Of a stretch of DNA of 6,077 bases, positions 1 to 6,077 are shown one piece after another (the first letter of the stretch is position 1; every line of letters begins with the position of its first letter). A program made the translations under genes and the position numbers. The notes below the pieces were generated by a model that saw nothing but the letters and a program-made list of their open reading frames with translations, ran no database searches and was not told the origin of the DNA. The DNA lies in contig JAEUAC010000146.1 in assembly GCA_019695455.1 (NCBI GenBank), positions 1 to 6,077 on the forward strand, written 5' to 3'. Source of the stretch: Methylorubrum extorquens. GTDB lineage: Bacteria; Pseudomonadota; Alphaproteobacteria; Rhizobiales; Beijerinckiaceae.

Positions 1-21
1 CGAGACGGCCCGGATCCCTCC

Positions 22-741
22 ATGCCGATGATGCCCGCCACCCCCGTCTCCGTGCTCCCGGCCGCCTTCGCGGCGGCCCGGCAGGTCTTCTCGCCGCCGC
101 TCCGCCAGCTCCTCTGGCGTTCGATCGGCTTCACGCTCCTCCTGCTCGGGCTCGCCTGGTGGGCGCTCGTGAAGGGCCTCGGCGCCTGGATGGCCGGCCA
201 TCCGCTCGCCGCCGACTATCCGATGCTCGATTCGACGCTGGTCTTCCTGGCCGGCGCCGGGCTCGTCGTCGGCTTCGCCTACATCCTGCCGGCCGTCTCG
301 GCGCTCGTGGCGGGGGCGTTCCTCGACGACGCGGCGCTCGCGGTCGAGACCTCCGACTTCCCGTCCGATCCGCCGGGCCGGCCGATCTCGCTCGGCCTGT
401 CGATCGCCTTCGGCCTGCGCTTCGCGGTGCTGGCGCTGGCCGTGAACCTCGTCGCCCTCCTCCTGATCTTCGTGCCCGTCGTGAACATCGTGGCCTTCTT
501 CGGCGCCAACGCCTACCTGCTCAGCCGCGAGTATTTCGAGATGGCGGCGGGCCGGTTCCGCACGATCGAGGAGGCGCGGCGCCTCCGGCGCGAGAACCGC
601 GCGACGATCCTGGCGGGCGGCGCCGTCATGGCGGGCCTCATGATGGTCCCGATCGCGAACCTGCTGACGCCGCTCTTCGGCATCGCCCTCATGGTCCACC
701 TGCACAAGCGCATTGCCCGGCGGCTGCCCCCTCCCCTATGA
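22..741 (+). CDS. EI24/CysZ-family integral membrane protein
   Basis: This 239-residue, strongly hydrophobic protein looks like the EI24 domain family (Pfam EI24, formerly grouped with CysZ). Hydrophobic segments lie at about residues 33-52, 71-101, 122-166 (probably two passes) and 193-224. The segment after the third block, with NAYLLSREYFEMAA at about 163-176 followed by an Arg/Glu-rich cytoplasmic stretch (177-193), is typical of alphaproteobacterial EI24 proteins, as is the C-terminal NLLTPLFGIALMVHLHKR. E. coli CysZ takes part in sulfate uptake for cysteine synthesis, but many EI24 proteins have no tested role and no sulfur genes are visible here, so a substrate should not be assigned. 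The start is uncertain: ATG codons at 22, 28 and 31 are all possible and none has a strong ribosome site. The gene ends 25 nt before the transaldolase start, so the two may be co-transcribed. Family call is firm; function is not. Confidence 0.82.
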   Translation: MPMMPATPVSVLPAAFAAARQVFSPPLRQLLWRSIGFTLLLLGLAWWALVKGLGAWMAGHPLAADYPMLDSTLVFLAGAGLVVGFAYILPAVSALVAGAFLDDAALAVETSDFPSDPPGRPISLGLSIAFGLRFAVLALAVNLVALLLIFVPVVNIVAFFGANAYLLSREYFEMAAGRFRTIEEARRLRRENRATILAGGAVMAGLMMVPIANLLTPLFGIALMVHLHKRIARRLPPPL

Positions 742-766
742 CCGCCGGGACAGGATCCCCGCCGCC

Positions 767-1738
767 ATGCCGTCCAAGCTCGACCAGCTCCGCTCCATGA
801 CGACCGTCGTCGCCGATACCGGCGACCTCGCGAGCGTGCGCCGCCTCCGGCCGGAGGATTGCACCACCAACCCGACCCTCCTCCTCAAGGCGGCGGAGCA
901 CCCGGAATCGGACGCCCTGGTGGCCGACGCGATCGCCTGGGGGCGGCGCCAGGGCGGCGACCGGGCCGGGCTGGTCGCGGTGGTGGCGGACCGGATCGCC
1001 GTCGCGGTCGGGGCGGAGCTGGCCGGCATCGTGCCGGGCCGCGTCTCGACGGAGGTGGACGCCGACCTCTCCTTCGACGCCGACGCCACGGTGGCGACGG
1101 GTCGTCGCATCGTCGCCGACTACGCGGCGCTCGGGATCGGGCGCGAGCGCATCCTGATCAAGGTCGCGGCCACTTGGGAGGGCATCGAGGCGGCCCGCCG
1201 GCTCCAGCGGGAGGGGATCGACTGCAACGTGACGCTGGTCTTCTCGCCCGTCCAGGCCATGGCGGCCGCCGAGGCGGGCGCGTTCCTCATCTCGCCCTTC
1301 GTCGGCCGCATCCTCGACTGGCACGTCAAGCAGGGCGGCGGCCCCTACACGGCCGAGACGGACCCGGGCGTGGACTCCGTGCGGGCGATCTACGCGGCCT
1401 TCAAGGCGCATGGGGCCGGGACGGTCGTCATGGGTGCCTCGTTCCGCAACGGCGGCGAGGTGGAGGCGCTCGCGGGGTGCGACCGGCTGACCGTCTCGCC
1501 CGCCCTCCTCGACGCGCTCGCGGCGGACGAGGGCGAGCTGCCGCGCCGGCTCAGCCCCGGCGCGCCGGGCGCGCACCCGGCCTGGCGGCGGGACGACGAG
1601 CGGAGCTTCCGCTTCGCCCTGAACGAGGACGCGATGGCGACCGAGAAGCTGGCCGAGGGCATCCGGCAATTCGTGCGCGACCTGCGACAGCTCCGCGCGA
1701 TCGTGGCCCGCAAGCTGGAGGCCGACGCCCCCGCGTGA
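767..1738 (+). CDS. tal: Transaldolase (TalB type)
   Basis: Cytosolic enzyme of the non-oxidative pentose phosphate pathway. It moves a dihydroxyacetone unit from sedoheptulose 7-phosphate to glyceraldehyde 3-phosphate, giving erythrose 4-phosphate and fructose 6-phosphate. The 323 residues match the classical TalB subfamily (E. coli TalB is 317), not the short TalC/FSA type. Catalytic positions fall at E. coli numbering: Asp17, Glu96 in GRVSTEVDA, Schiff-base Lys132 in RILIKVAATWEG, Thr156 in CNVTLVFS, and Ser176 and Arg181 in LISPFVGRILDW. VMGASFRN (221-228) holds the further phosphate-binding Arg. The N-terminal SKLDQLRSMTTVVADTGD aligns directly with TalB, so I chose ATG 767, which has AGGA at 752-755. 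The in-frame TTG at 713 would add 18 unrelated residues and overlap the upstream gene. It follows the EI24 gene by 25 nt and is followed at once by a stem-loop. No sign of damage. Confidence 0.96.
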   Translation: MPSKLDQLRSMTTVVADTGDLASVRRLRPEDCTTNPTLLLKAAEHPESDALVADAIAWGRRQGGDRAGLVAVVADRIAVAVGAELAGIVPGRVSTEVDADLSFDADATVATGRRIVADYAALGIGRERILIKVAATWEGIEAARRLQREGIDCNVTLVFSPVQAMAAAEAGAFLISPFVGRILDWHVKQGGGPYTAETDPGVDSVRAIYAAFKAHGAGTVVMGASFRNGGEVEALAGCDRLTVSPALLDALAADEGELPRRLSPGAPGAHPAWRRDDERSFRFALNEDAMATEKLAEGIRQFVRDLRQLRAIVARKLEADAPA

Positions 1739-1746
1739 GGCCGCGC

Positions 1747-1771
1747 ACGACGAAGGTCGCGCTTTCGTCGT
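1747..1771 (+). terminator. Stem-loop after transaldolase gene, possible terminator
   Basis: ACGACGAAGG (1747-1756) pairs with CTTTCGTCGT (1762-1771), with one G-U pair and a 5-nt loop. It starts 8 nt after the transaldolase stop codon and ends exactly where the Pho box begins. Position and stem length fit a transcription terminator for the EI24-tal unit. There is no clear run of T after the stem, so intrinsic termination is uncertain; it may only stabilise the 3' end of the message. Confidence 0.45.
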
Positions 1772-1800
1772 CTGTCATCGTATTGTCATCCGGCTGTCAC
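1772..1800 (+). promoter_or_regulatory. PhoB box (three direct repeats) upstream of ugpB
   Basis: Three 7-bp direct repeats stand at an exact 11-bp period: CTGTCAT (1772-1778), TTGTCAT (1783-1789) and CTGTCAC (1794-1800), separated by the 4-nt spacers CGTA and CCGG. This matches the known PhoB consensus of CTGTCAT-like units spaced by 4 nt; two units make one box and the third extends it. It lies 68 nt before the ugpB start, on the coding strand and in the right orientation. ugp operons are classical Pho-regulon members in E. coli and rhizobia, so activation by phosphorylated PhoB under phosphate starvation is a well-founded inference. I could not pick a convincing -10 element in the GC-rich DNA that follows. 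Confidence 0.9.
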
Positions 1801-1856
1801 CCGGGCATCGTGCGCGGCGATCAACACGAGACGGACCGACGAAGGTCCCGCCCCGC

Positions 1857-1863
1857 AGGGAAG
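1857..1863 (+). promoter_or_regulatory. Ribosome binding site of ugpB
   Basis: AGGGAAG lies 5 nt before ATG 1869. It is the purine-rich stretch that supports this start, and the start also places the signal peptide correctly. Confidence 0.65.
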
Positions 1864-1868
1864 AACGC

Positions 1869-3182
1869 ATGACTTCGATCATCCGAAAGGCCGCCCTCGC
1901 AGCGGTGGGCCTGGCGCTGGCCACGCCCGCGCTGGCGCAGACCGAGCTGCAATGGTGGCACGCCATGACGGGCGGCAACAACGACGTCGTCGTCCGCCTC
2001 GCCGACGAGTTCAACGCCGCCCAGAAGGACTACAAGGTCGTGCCCTCCTACAAGGGCTCCTATCCGGACACGATGAACGCCGGCATCGCGGCGTTCCGGG
2101 CGAACAACGCCCCCGCGATCCTGCAGGTCTTCGAGGTCGGCACCGCCACCATGATGTCGGCCCGCGGCGCCGTGAAGCCCGTCTACCAGCTGATGGCGGA
2201 CGCCAACGAGCCCTTCGACCCGAAGAGCTACCTGCCGGCCATCACGGGCTACTACTCGACGGCCAAGGGCGAGATGCTGTCCTTCCCCTTCAACTCGTCC
2301 TCCATGGTCATGTGGGTGAACAAGGACGCGCTGAAGAAGGCCGGCATCGCCGAGCCCCCGAAGACCTGGCCCGAGGTGTTCGACGCCGCCAGGAAGCTGA
2401 AGGCGACCTCGAACCCGCAATGCGGCTTCTCGAACGCCTGGGCCACCTGGGCCAACATCGAGCAGCTCTCGGCCTGGCACAACAAGCCGCTCTCGACCAA
2501 GGCCAACGGCCTCGACGGCTTCGACACCGTGCTGGAGTTCAACGCCCCCCTCCAGATCAAGCACCTGCAGACGCTGGTCGACCTGCAGAAGGACAAGATC
2601 TACGACTATTCCGGCCGCACCAACGCGGGCGAGGGCCGCTTCACGTCGGGCGAATGCGCGCTCTTCCTCACGTCGTCCGGGTTCTACGGCAACGTGAGGG
2701 GCAACGCGAAGTTCGACTGGGCGGCCGTGCCCATGCCCTTCTATCCGGACGTCCAGGGCGCCCCCCAGAACTCGATCATCGGCGGCGCCTCGCTGTGGGT
2801 CATGGGCGGCAAGTCGGCCAACGAGTACAAGGGCGTGGCGAAGTTCTTCGCGTTCCTGTCCGACACGGACCGGCAGGCGAAGCTCCACCAGGAATCCGGC
2901 TACCTGCCGATCACCCGCGCGGCCTACGAGAAGACCAAGGCCTCTGGCTTCTACGAGAAGAACCCCTCGCTCGAGACGGCCCTGATCGAGCTCACCAACA
3001 AGGAGCCGACCGAGAACTCCCGCGGCCTGCGGCTCGGCAACATGGTGCAGCTGCGCGACGTCTGGGCCGAGGAGATGGAAGCCGCCCTCGCCGGCCAGAA
3101 GGGCGCCAAGGAGGCGCTCGACGCCGCCGTGACCCGCGGCAACGCCATGCTCCGCCAGTTCGAGCGCACGGTCAGCCGGTAA
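1869..3182 (+). CDS. ugpB: sn-glycerol-3-phosphate ABC transporter, periplasmic binding protein UgpB
   Basis: Periplasmic receptor that captures sn-glycerol 3-phosphate or glycerophosphodiesters such as glycerophosphocholine and delivers them to UgpAE. At 437 residues it is almost the length of E. coli UgpB (438) and aligns with it nearly without gaps. A Sec signal peptide is clear: KK/R-type N terminus, hydrophobic core 8-20, and cleavage after ALA at 23/24. Ligand-site residues of E. coli UgpB are present at the same positions as I recall them: Tyr65 in KGSYP, Glu89 in QVFEVGTATMM, Ser144 in FNSSS, Ser270 in LTSSG, the GG of IIGGASLW (305-306), Tyr345 in GYLPIT and Arg388 in RGLRLGNM. Cys185 and Cys263 match the two cysteines of the E. 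coli protein and could form a disulfide. It is the first gene of the ugp operon, behind a Pho box, and is separated from ugpA by two hairpins. Whether glycerol 3-phosphate or a diester is preferred cannot be read from sequence. Confidence 0.96.
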   Translation: MTSIIRKAALAAVGLALATPALAQTELQWWHAMTGGNNDVVVRLADEFNAAQKDYKVVPSYKGSYPDTMNAGIAAFRANNAPAILQVFEVGTATMMSARGAVKPVYQLMADANEPFDPKSYLPAITGYYSTAKGEMLSFPFNSSSMVMWVNKDALKKAGIAEPPKTWPEVFDAARKLKATSNPQCGFSNAWATWANIEQLSAWHNKPLSTKANGLDGFDTVLEFNAPLQIKHLQTLVDLQKDKIYDYSGRTNAGEGRFTSGECALFLTSSGFYGNVRGNAKFDWAAVPMPFYPDVQGAPQNSIIGGASLWVMGGKSANEYKGVAKFFAFLSDTDRQAKLHQESGYLPITRAAYEKTKASGFYEKNPSLETALIELTNKEPTENSRGLRLGNMVQLRDVWAEEMEAALAGQKGAKEALDAAVTRGNAMLRQFERTVSR

Positions 3183-3212
3183 GGTCTCGGCTCCGATGGC
3201 TCGTCGCGCGAT

Positions 3213-3237
3213 GCCGTCTCCCCTCGCGGGAGACGGC
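3213..3237. repeat. Palindrome 1 in the ugpB-ugpA gap (RNA hairpin)
   Basis: GCCGTCTCCC (3213-3222) and GGGAGACGGC (3228-3237) form a perfect 10-bp GC-rich stem with loop CTCGC. It starts 30 nt after the ugpB stop codon. There is no T run, so it is more likely a 3'-end stabiliser or REP-like element than a full terminator; partial termination is possible. It shares CGTCTCCCC with the second palindrome about 100 nt downstream. Confidence 0.75.
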
Positions 3238-3316
3238 GGCCCCGGCATGGGCCGGAAGCCGTGGAGGAGTTCGCGCCCGGCGCGGCCCGCCTCCGTCGTC
3301 GCGTCGCGCCGACATC

Positions 3317-3335
3317 GTCTCCCCGGAGGGGAGAC
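3317..3335. repeat. Palindrome 2 in the ugpB-ugpA gap (RNA hairpin)
   Basis: GTCTCCCC (3317-3324) and GGGGAGAC (3328-3335) form a perfect 8-bp stem around a 3-nt loop, GGA. Flanking ATCG (3314-3317) and CGAT (3339-3342) could extend it imperfectly. It ends 22 nt before the ugpA start, just upstream of the probable ribosome site AGGA (3346-3349), so it could affect ugpA translation. Its arms are near copies of those of the first palindrome, so cross-pairing between the two is possible. Confidence 0.72.
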
Positions 3336-3357
3336 CGACGATTGCAGGACGGCCTGA

Positions 3358-4239
3358 ATGGAAAAGCGCGCCGTCTTCGGCAATCGGCTCCTGCCCTACG
3401 GGCTCCTCGCCCCGCAGGTCGCCATCACGCTGATCTTCTTCTACTGGCCGGCCACCCAGGCGGTCCGGCAGTCGTTCCTGCTCGAGGACGCGTTCGGGCT
3501 CGGGTCCGAGTTCGTCTGGTTCGAGAACTACCGCACGCTGTTCTCCGATCCGGGCTACTACAGCACGCTCTGGACGACGATCGTGTTCTCGACGTCCGTG
3601 ACCGTGGTCTCGCTCTCCTGCGCGCTGCTGCTCGCCGTGATGGCCGACCGCGAGATCAAGGGCGCGACGGGCTACCGCACGCTCCTCATCTGGCCCTACG
3701 CGGTCGCGCCCGCGGTGGCCGGCGTCCTGTGGATCTTCATGCTCGACCCCTCGCTCGGCACGATCGCCCAGGGGCTGCGGCGGCTCGGGATCGACTGGAA
3801 CCCGCGGCTGAACGGCACGCACGCCATGACGCAGGTCGTCCTGGCCTCGGCCTGGAAGCAGATCTCCTACAACTTCCTGTTCTTCCTGGCCGGCCTCCAG
3901 GCCATCCCGAAGAGCGTGATCGAGGCCGCCGCGATCGACGGCGCCCGGCCCTGGCGCCGCTTCTGGACGATCATCCTGCCGCTGCTGTCGCCGACGACCT
4001 TCTTCCTGATCGTCGTCAACATCGTCTACGCCTTCTTCGAGACCTTCGGCACCATCGACGCCATGACGGGCGGCGGGCCCGCCAAGGCGACGGAGACGCT
4101 GGTCTACAAGGTCTACGCGGACGGACGGCTCGGCGGCGACCTCGGCGGCTCGGCCGCGCAATCGGTCATCCTCATGCTCATCGTGATCGGCCTGACGGCC
4201 GTGCAGTTCCGCTTCGTCGAACGCCGGGTGACGTATTGA
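3358..4239 (+). CDS. ugpA: sn-glycerol-3-phosphate ABC transporter permease UgpA
   Basis: Inner-membrane permease that pairs with UgpE to form the translocation channel. The 293 residues closely follow E. coli UgpA: LLPYGLLAPQ (11-20), IWPYAVAPAVAGVLWIF (111-127), SAWKQISYNFLFF (164-176) and the C-terminal QFRFVERRVTY. Six membrane segments are expected at about 13-34, 72-94, 105-128, 158-180, 207-230 and 266-285. The EAA loop that docks on the ATPase is EAAAIDGARPWRRF (189-202), followed by LPLLSP. The ATG at 3358 has AGGA at 3346-3349 and gives an N terminus that aligns with the family. Its stop codon overlaps a downstream ATG (TGATG at 4237-4241). That ATG opens a 22-codon frame and not ugpE itself. 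Confidence 0.96.
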   Translation: MEKRAVFGNRLLPYGLLAPQVAITLIFFYWPATQAVRQSFLLEDAFGLGSEFVWFENYRTLFSDPGYYSTLWTTIVFSTSVTVVSLSCALLLAVMADREIKGATGYRTLLIWPYAVAPAVAGVLWIFMLDPSLGTIAQGLRRLGIDWNPRLNGTHAMTQVVLASAWKQISYNFLFFLAGLQAIPKSVIEAAAIDGARPWRRFWTIILPLLSPTTFFLIVVNIVYAFFETFGTIDAMTGGGPAKATETLVYKVYADGRLGGDLGGSAAQSVILMLIVIGLTAVQFRFVERRVTY

Positions 4240-4307
4240 TGGCCAGCATCCGTCGAGCGGTCCCGCGCGGCCGCGGCGCCCCGACGGGGAGCCCGGCCCG
4301 TGGTTGA
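4239..4307 (+). other. Bridging mini-frame between ugpA and ugpE (22 codons)
   Basis: The ATG at 4239 overlaps the ugpA stop codon, and the frame runs 22 codons to TGA 4305-4307, 8 nt past the ugpE start. It begins MASIRRAVPRGRG and is rich in Arg, Gly and Pro, with no resemblance to a known peptide. It may carry re-initiating ribosomes from ugpA to the GTG start of ugpE. In DNA this GC-rich a stop-free frame of this length is common, so it may be chance; I do not claim a functional peptide. Confidence 0.3.
4286..4291 (+). promoter_or_regulatory. Ribosome binding site deciding the GTG start of ugpE
   Basis: GGGGAG lies 8 nt before GTG 4300. It supports the GTG over the nearer-looking ATG at 4239, which is out of frame with ugpE. 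Confidence 0.6.
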
Positions 4308-5151
4308 GCGCAAGGGCGCGCTGGCGCGCCTCCTCCCCCACGCGGTGCTGCTGATCGGCGTCGCGATCGTCGCCTTCCCGGTCTATCTCGCGATCATCGG
4401 GTCGACGCACGAGAACGCCGTGATCGCCAACGGCCAGATGCCGCTCTGGCCCGGCACGACCGCGTTCGACACCTATTACCGCACCATCTTCGTCGGGGCC
4501 GGCCGCACCACGCGGGAGCCCGTCTCGACCATGCTCCTCAACTCGCTGACCATGGCGCTGCTGATCGCGGTCGGGAAGATCGCGATCTCGATCCTGTCGG
4601 CCTATGCGGTGACGTATTTCCGCTTCCCCGGCCGCATGGCCTTCTTCTGGCTGATCTTCGTCACGCTGATGCTGCCCGTGGAGGTCCGCATCTACCCGAC
4701 CTACAAGGTCGCGGCCGATCTCGGCCTGCTCGACTCGATGGCCGGGCTCACGCTGCCCCTGATCGCGTCGGCGACCGCGACGCTCCTCTTCCGGCAGTTC
4801 TTCATGACGGTGCCGGACGAACTGGTCGAAGCCTCGAAGATCGACGGAGCGGGCCCGTTCCGGTTCTTCAAGGACACGCTGCTGCCCCTGTCGCGCACCA
4901 ACATGGCGGCGCTGTTCGTGATCCTCTTCATCTACGGCTGGAACCAGTATCTCTGGCCGCTCCTCATCACGACGCGCGACGACATGCAGACGATCGTCAT
5001 CGGCATCAAGAAGATGATCGTGACGTCCGACGCCCTCACCGAGTGGCAGGTCGTCATGGCGACGGCCGTCCTCGCCATGCTGCCGCCGGTCTTCGTCGTC
5101 GTCGCGATGCAGAAGCTCTTCGTCCGCGGCCTCGTCGAGACCGAGAAGTGA
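4300..5151 (+). CDS. ugpE: sn-glycerol-3-phosphate ABC transporter permease UgpE
   Basis: Second inner-membrane permease, partner of UgpA. The 283 residues match E. coli UgpE (281) over the whole length: WLIFVTLMLPVEVRIYPT (117-134), AGLTLPLIASATATLLFRQF (148-167), the EAA loop ELVEASKIDGAGPFRFF (174-190) and FIYGWNQYLWPLL (210-222). It ends with FVRGLVETEK, which also matches E. coli UgpE. Six membrane segments are expected at about 12-34, 77-104, 112-130, 146-168, 200-221 and 252-272. The start is GTG; the resulting MVERKGALARLLPH aligns with the family N terminus, and no in-frame ATG nearby does. It starts 60 nt after the ugpA stop, and the gap to ugpC is 61 nt. The relaxed spacing and GTG start suggest weaker or coupled initiation. 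Confidence 0.96.
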   Translation: MVERKGALARLLPHAVLLIGVAIVAFPVYLAIIGSTHENAVIANGQMPLWPGTTAFDTYYRTIFVGAGRTTREPVSTMLLNSLTMALLIAVGKIAISILSAYAVTYFRFPGRMAFFWLIFVTLMLPVEVRIYPTYKVAADLGLLDSMAGLTLPLIASATATLLFRQFFMTVPDELVEASKIDGAGPFRFFKDTLLPLSRTNMAALFVILFIYGWNQYLWPLLITTRDDMQTIVIGIKKMIVTSDALTEWQVVMATAVLAMLPPVFVVVAMQKLFVRGLVETEK

Positions 5152-5212
5152 GCGGCACCGGCCCGCTCCCGTCCTCGCCCGCGCGGCCCGGCCCCCCACC
5201 CGAGATGACCTG

Positions 5213-5213
<1 letters not shown>
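5148..5213 (+). other. Bridging mini-frame between ugpE and ugpC (21 codons)
   Basis: A GTG at 5148 overlaps the ugpE stop codon (GTGA), and the frame runs 21 codons to a TGA at 5211-5213 that shares its A with the ugpC ATG (TGATG). It begins VSGTGPLPSSPARP and is Pro/Ser-rich and low in complexity. It bridges the gap exactly from stop to start, much like the mini-frame between ugpA and ugpE. Coupling of ugpC translation to ugpE is a possible role; chance in stop-poor GC-rich DNA is the main alternative. ugpC itself has only a weak ribosome site (GAG at 5202-5204). Confidence 0.3.

Positions 5214-6077
<864 letters not shown>

Noticed and set aside
713..766. Upstream TTG start giving an 18-residue longer transaldolase
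   Set aside because: The extra residues do not match the family, overlap the EI24 gene, and would shift the catalytic residues away from their usual numbering.
738..800. ATG overlapping the EI24 stop codon (ATGA), opening a 20-codon frame
   Set aside because: It is out of frame with the transaldolase and has no recognisable product; the real start is ATG 767.
1801..1850. Possible -10 element or fourth PhoB repeat downstream of 1800
   Set aside because: Sequence at the next 11-bp phase (from 1805) matches the repeat at only about 3 of 7 positions, and no hexamer resembles a -10 well enough to call.

Overview
The window is very GC-rich, with G or C at most third codon positions and long spurious antisense frames. 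It encodes typical proteobacterial proteins. The proteins and codon use suggest a high-GC alphaproteobacterium, perhaps Hyphomicrobiales (Methylobacterium-like), but this is inferred from style and gene content and not from a marker gene.

Layout, all genes on the + strand. (1) 22-741: an EI24/CysZ-family membrane protein. (2) 767-1738: a full-length TalB-type transaldolase 25 nt downstream, with all key catalytic residues present; the two probably share a transcript. (3) 1739-1868: an intergenic control region. A 10-bp stem-loop just after the transaldolase gene abuts three 7-bp direct repeats at an exact 11-bp period, a textbook PhoB box. (4) 1869 to the window end: a ugp operon in the order ugpB-ugpA-ugpE-ugpC, encoding the sn-glycerol-3-phosphate / glycerophosphodiester ABC importer. 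UgpB is the periplasmic binding protein, UgpA and UgpE the two permeases, and UgpC the ATPase. The Pho box predicts induction of the operon by phosphate starvation.

The 175-nt gap between ugpB and ugpA holds two related strong palindromes that share the 9-mer CGTCTCCCC. They could allow more UgpB than permease to be made. The ~60-nt gaps ugpA-ugpE and ugpE-ugpC are each bridged by an open mini-frame of 21-22 codons. Each overlaps the upstream stop codon and the downstream start codon, which suggests translational coupling.

The most unusual feature is at the right edge. Bases 5950-6077 form a perfect 128-bp palindrome with 64-bp arms and no spacer, running to the last base of the window. It turns back inside ugpC after about codon 267, before the C-terminal regulatory domain is complete. 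This is most likely a fold-back (chimeric read or contig-end) artefact; a hairpin telomere or genuine inverted duplication is a less likely alternative. Sequence after about 6013 should not be trusted as native ugpC. Apart from this, the window is a well-understood nutrient-uptake region, and I see no evidence of an undescribed system.
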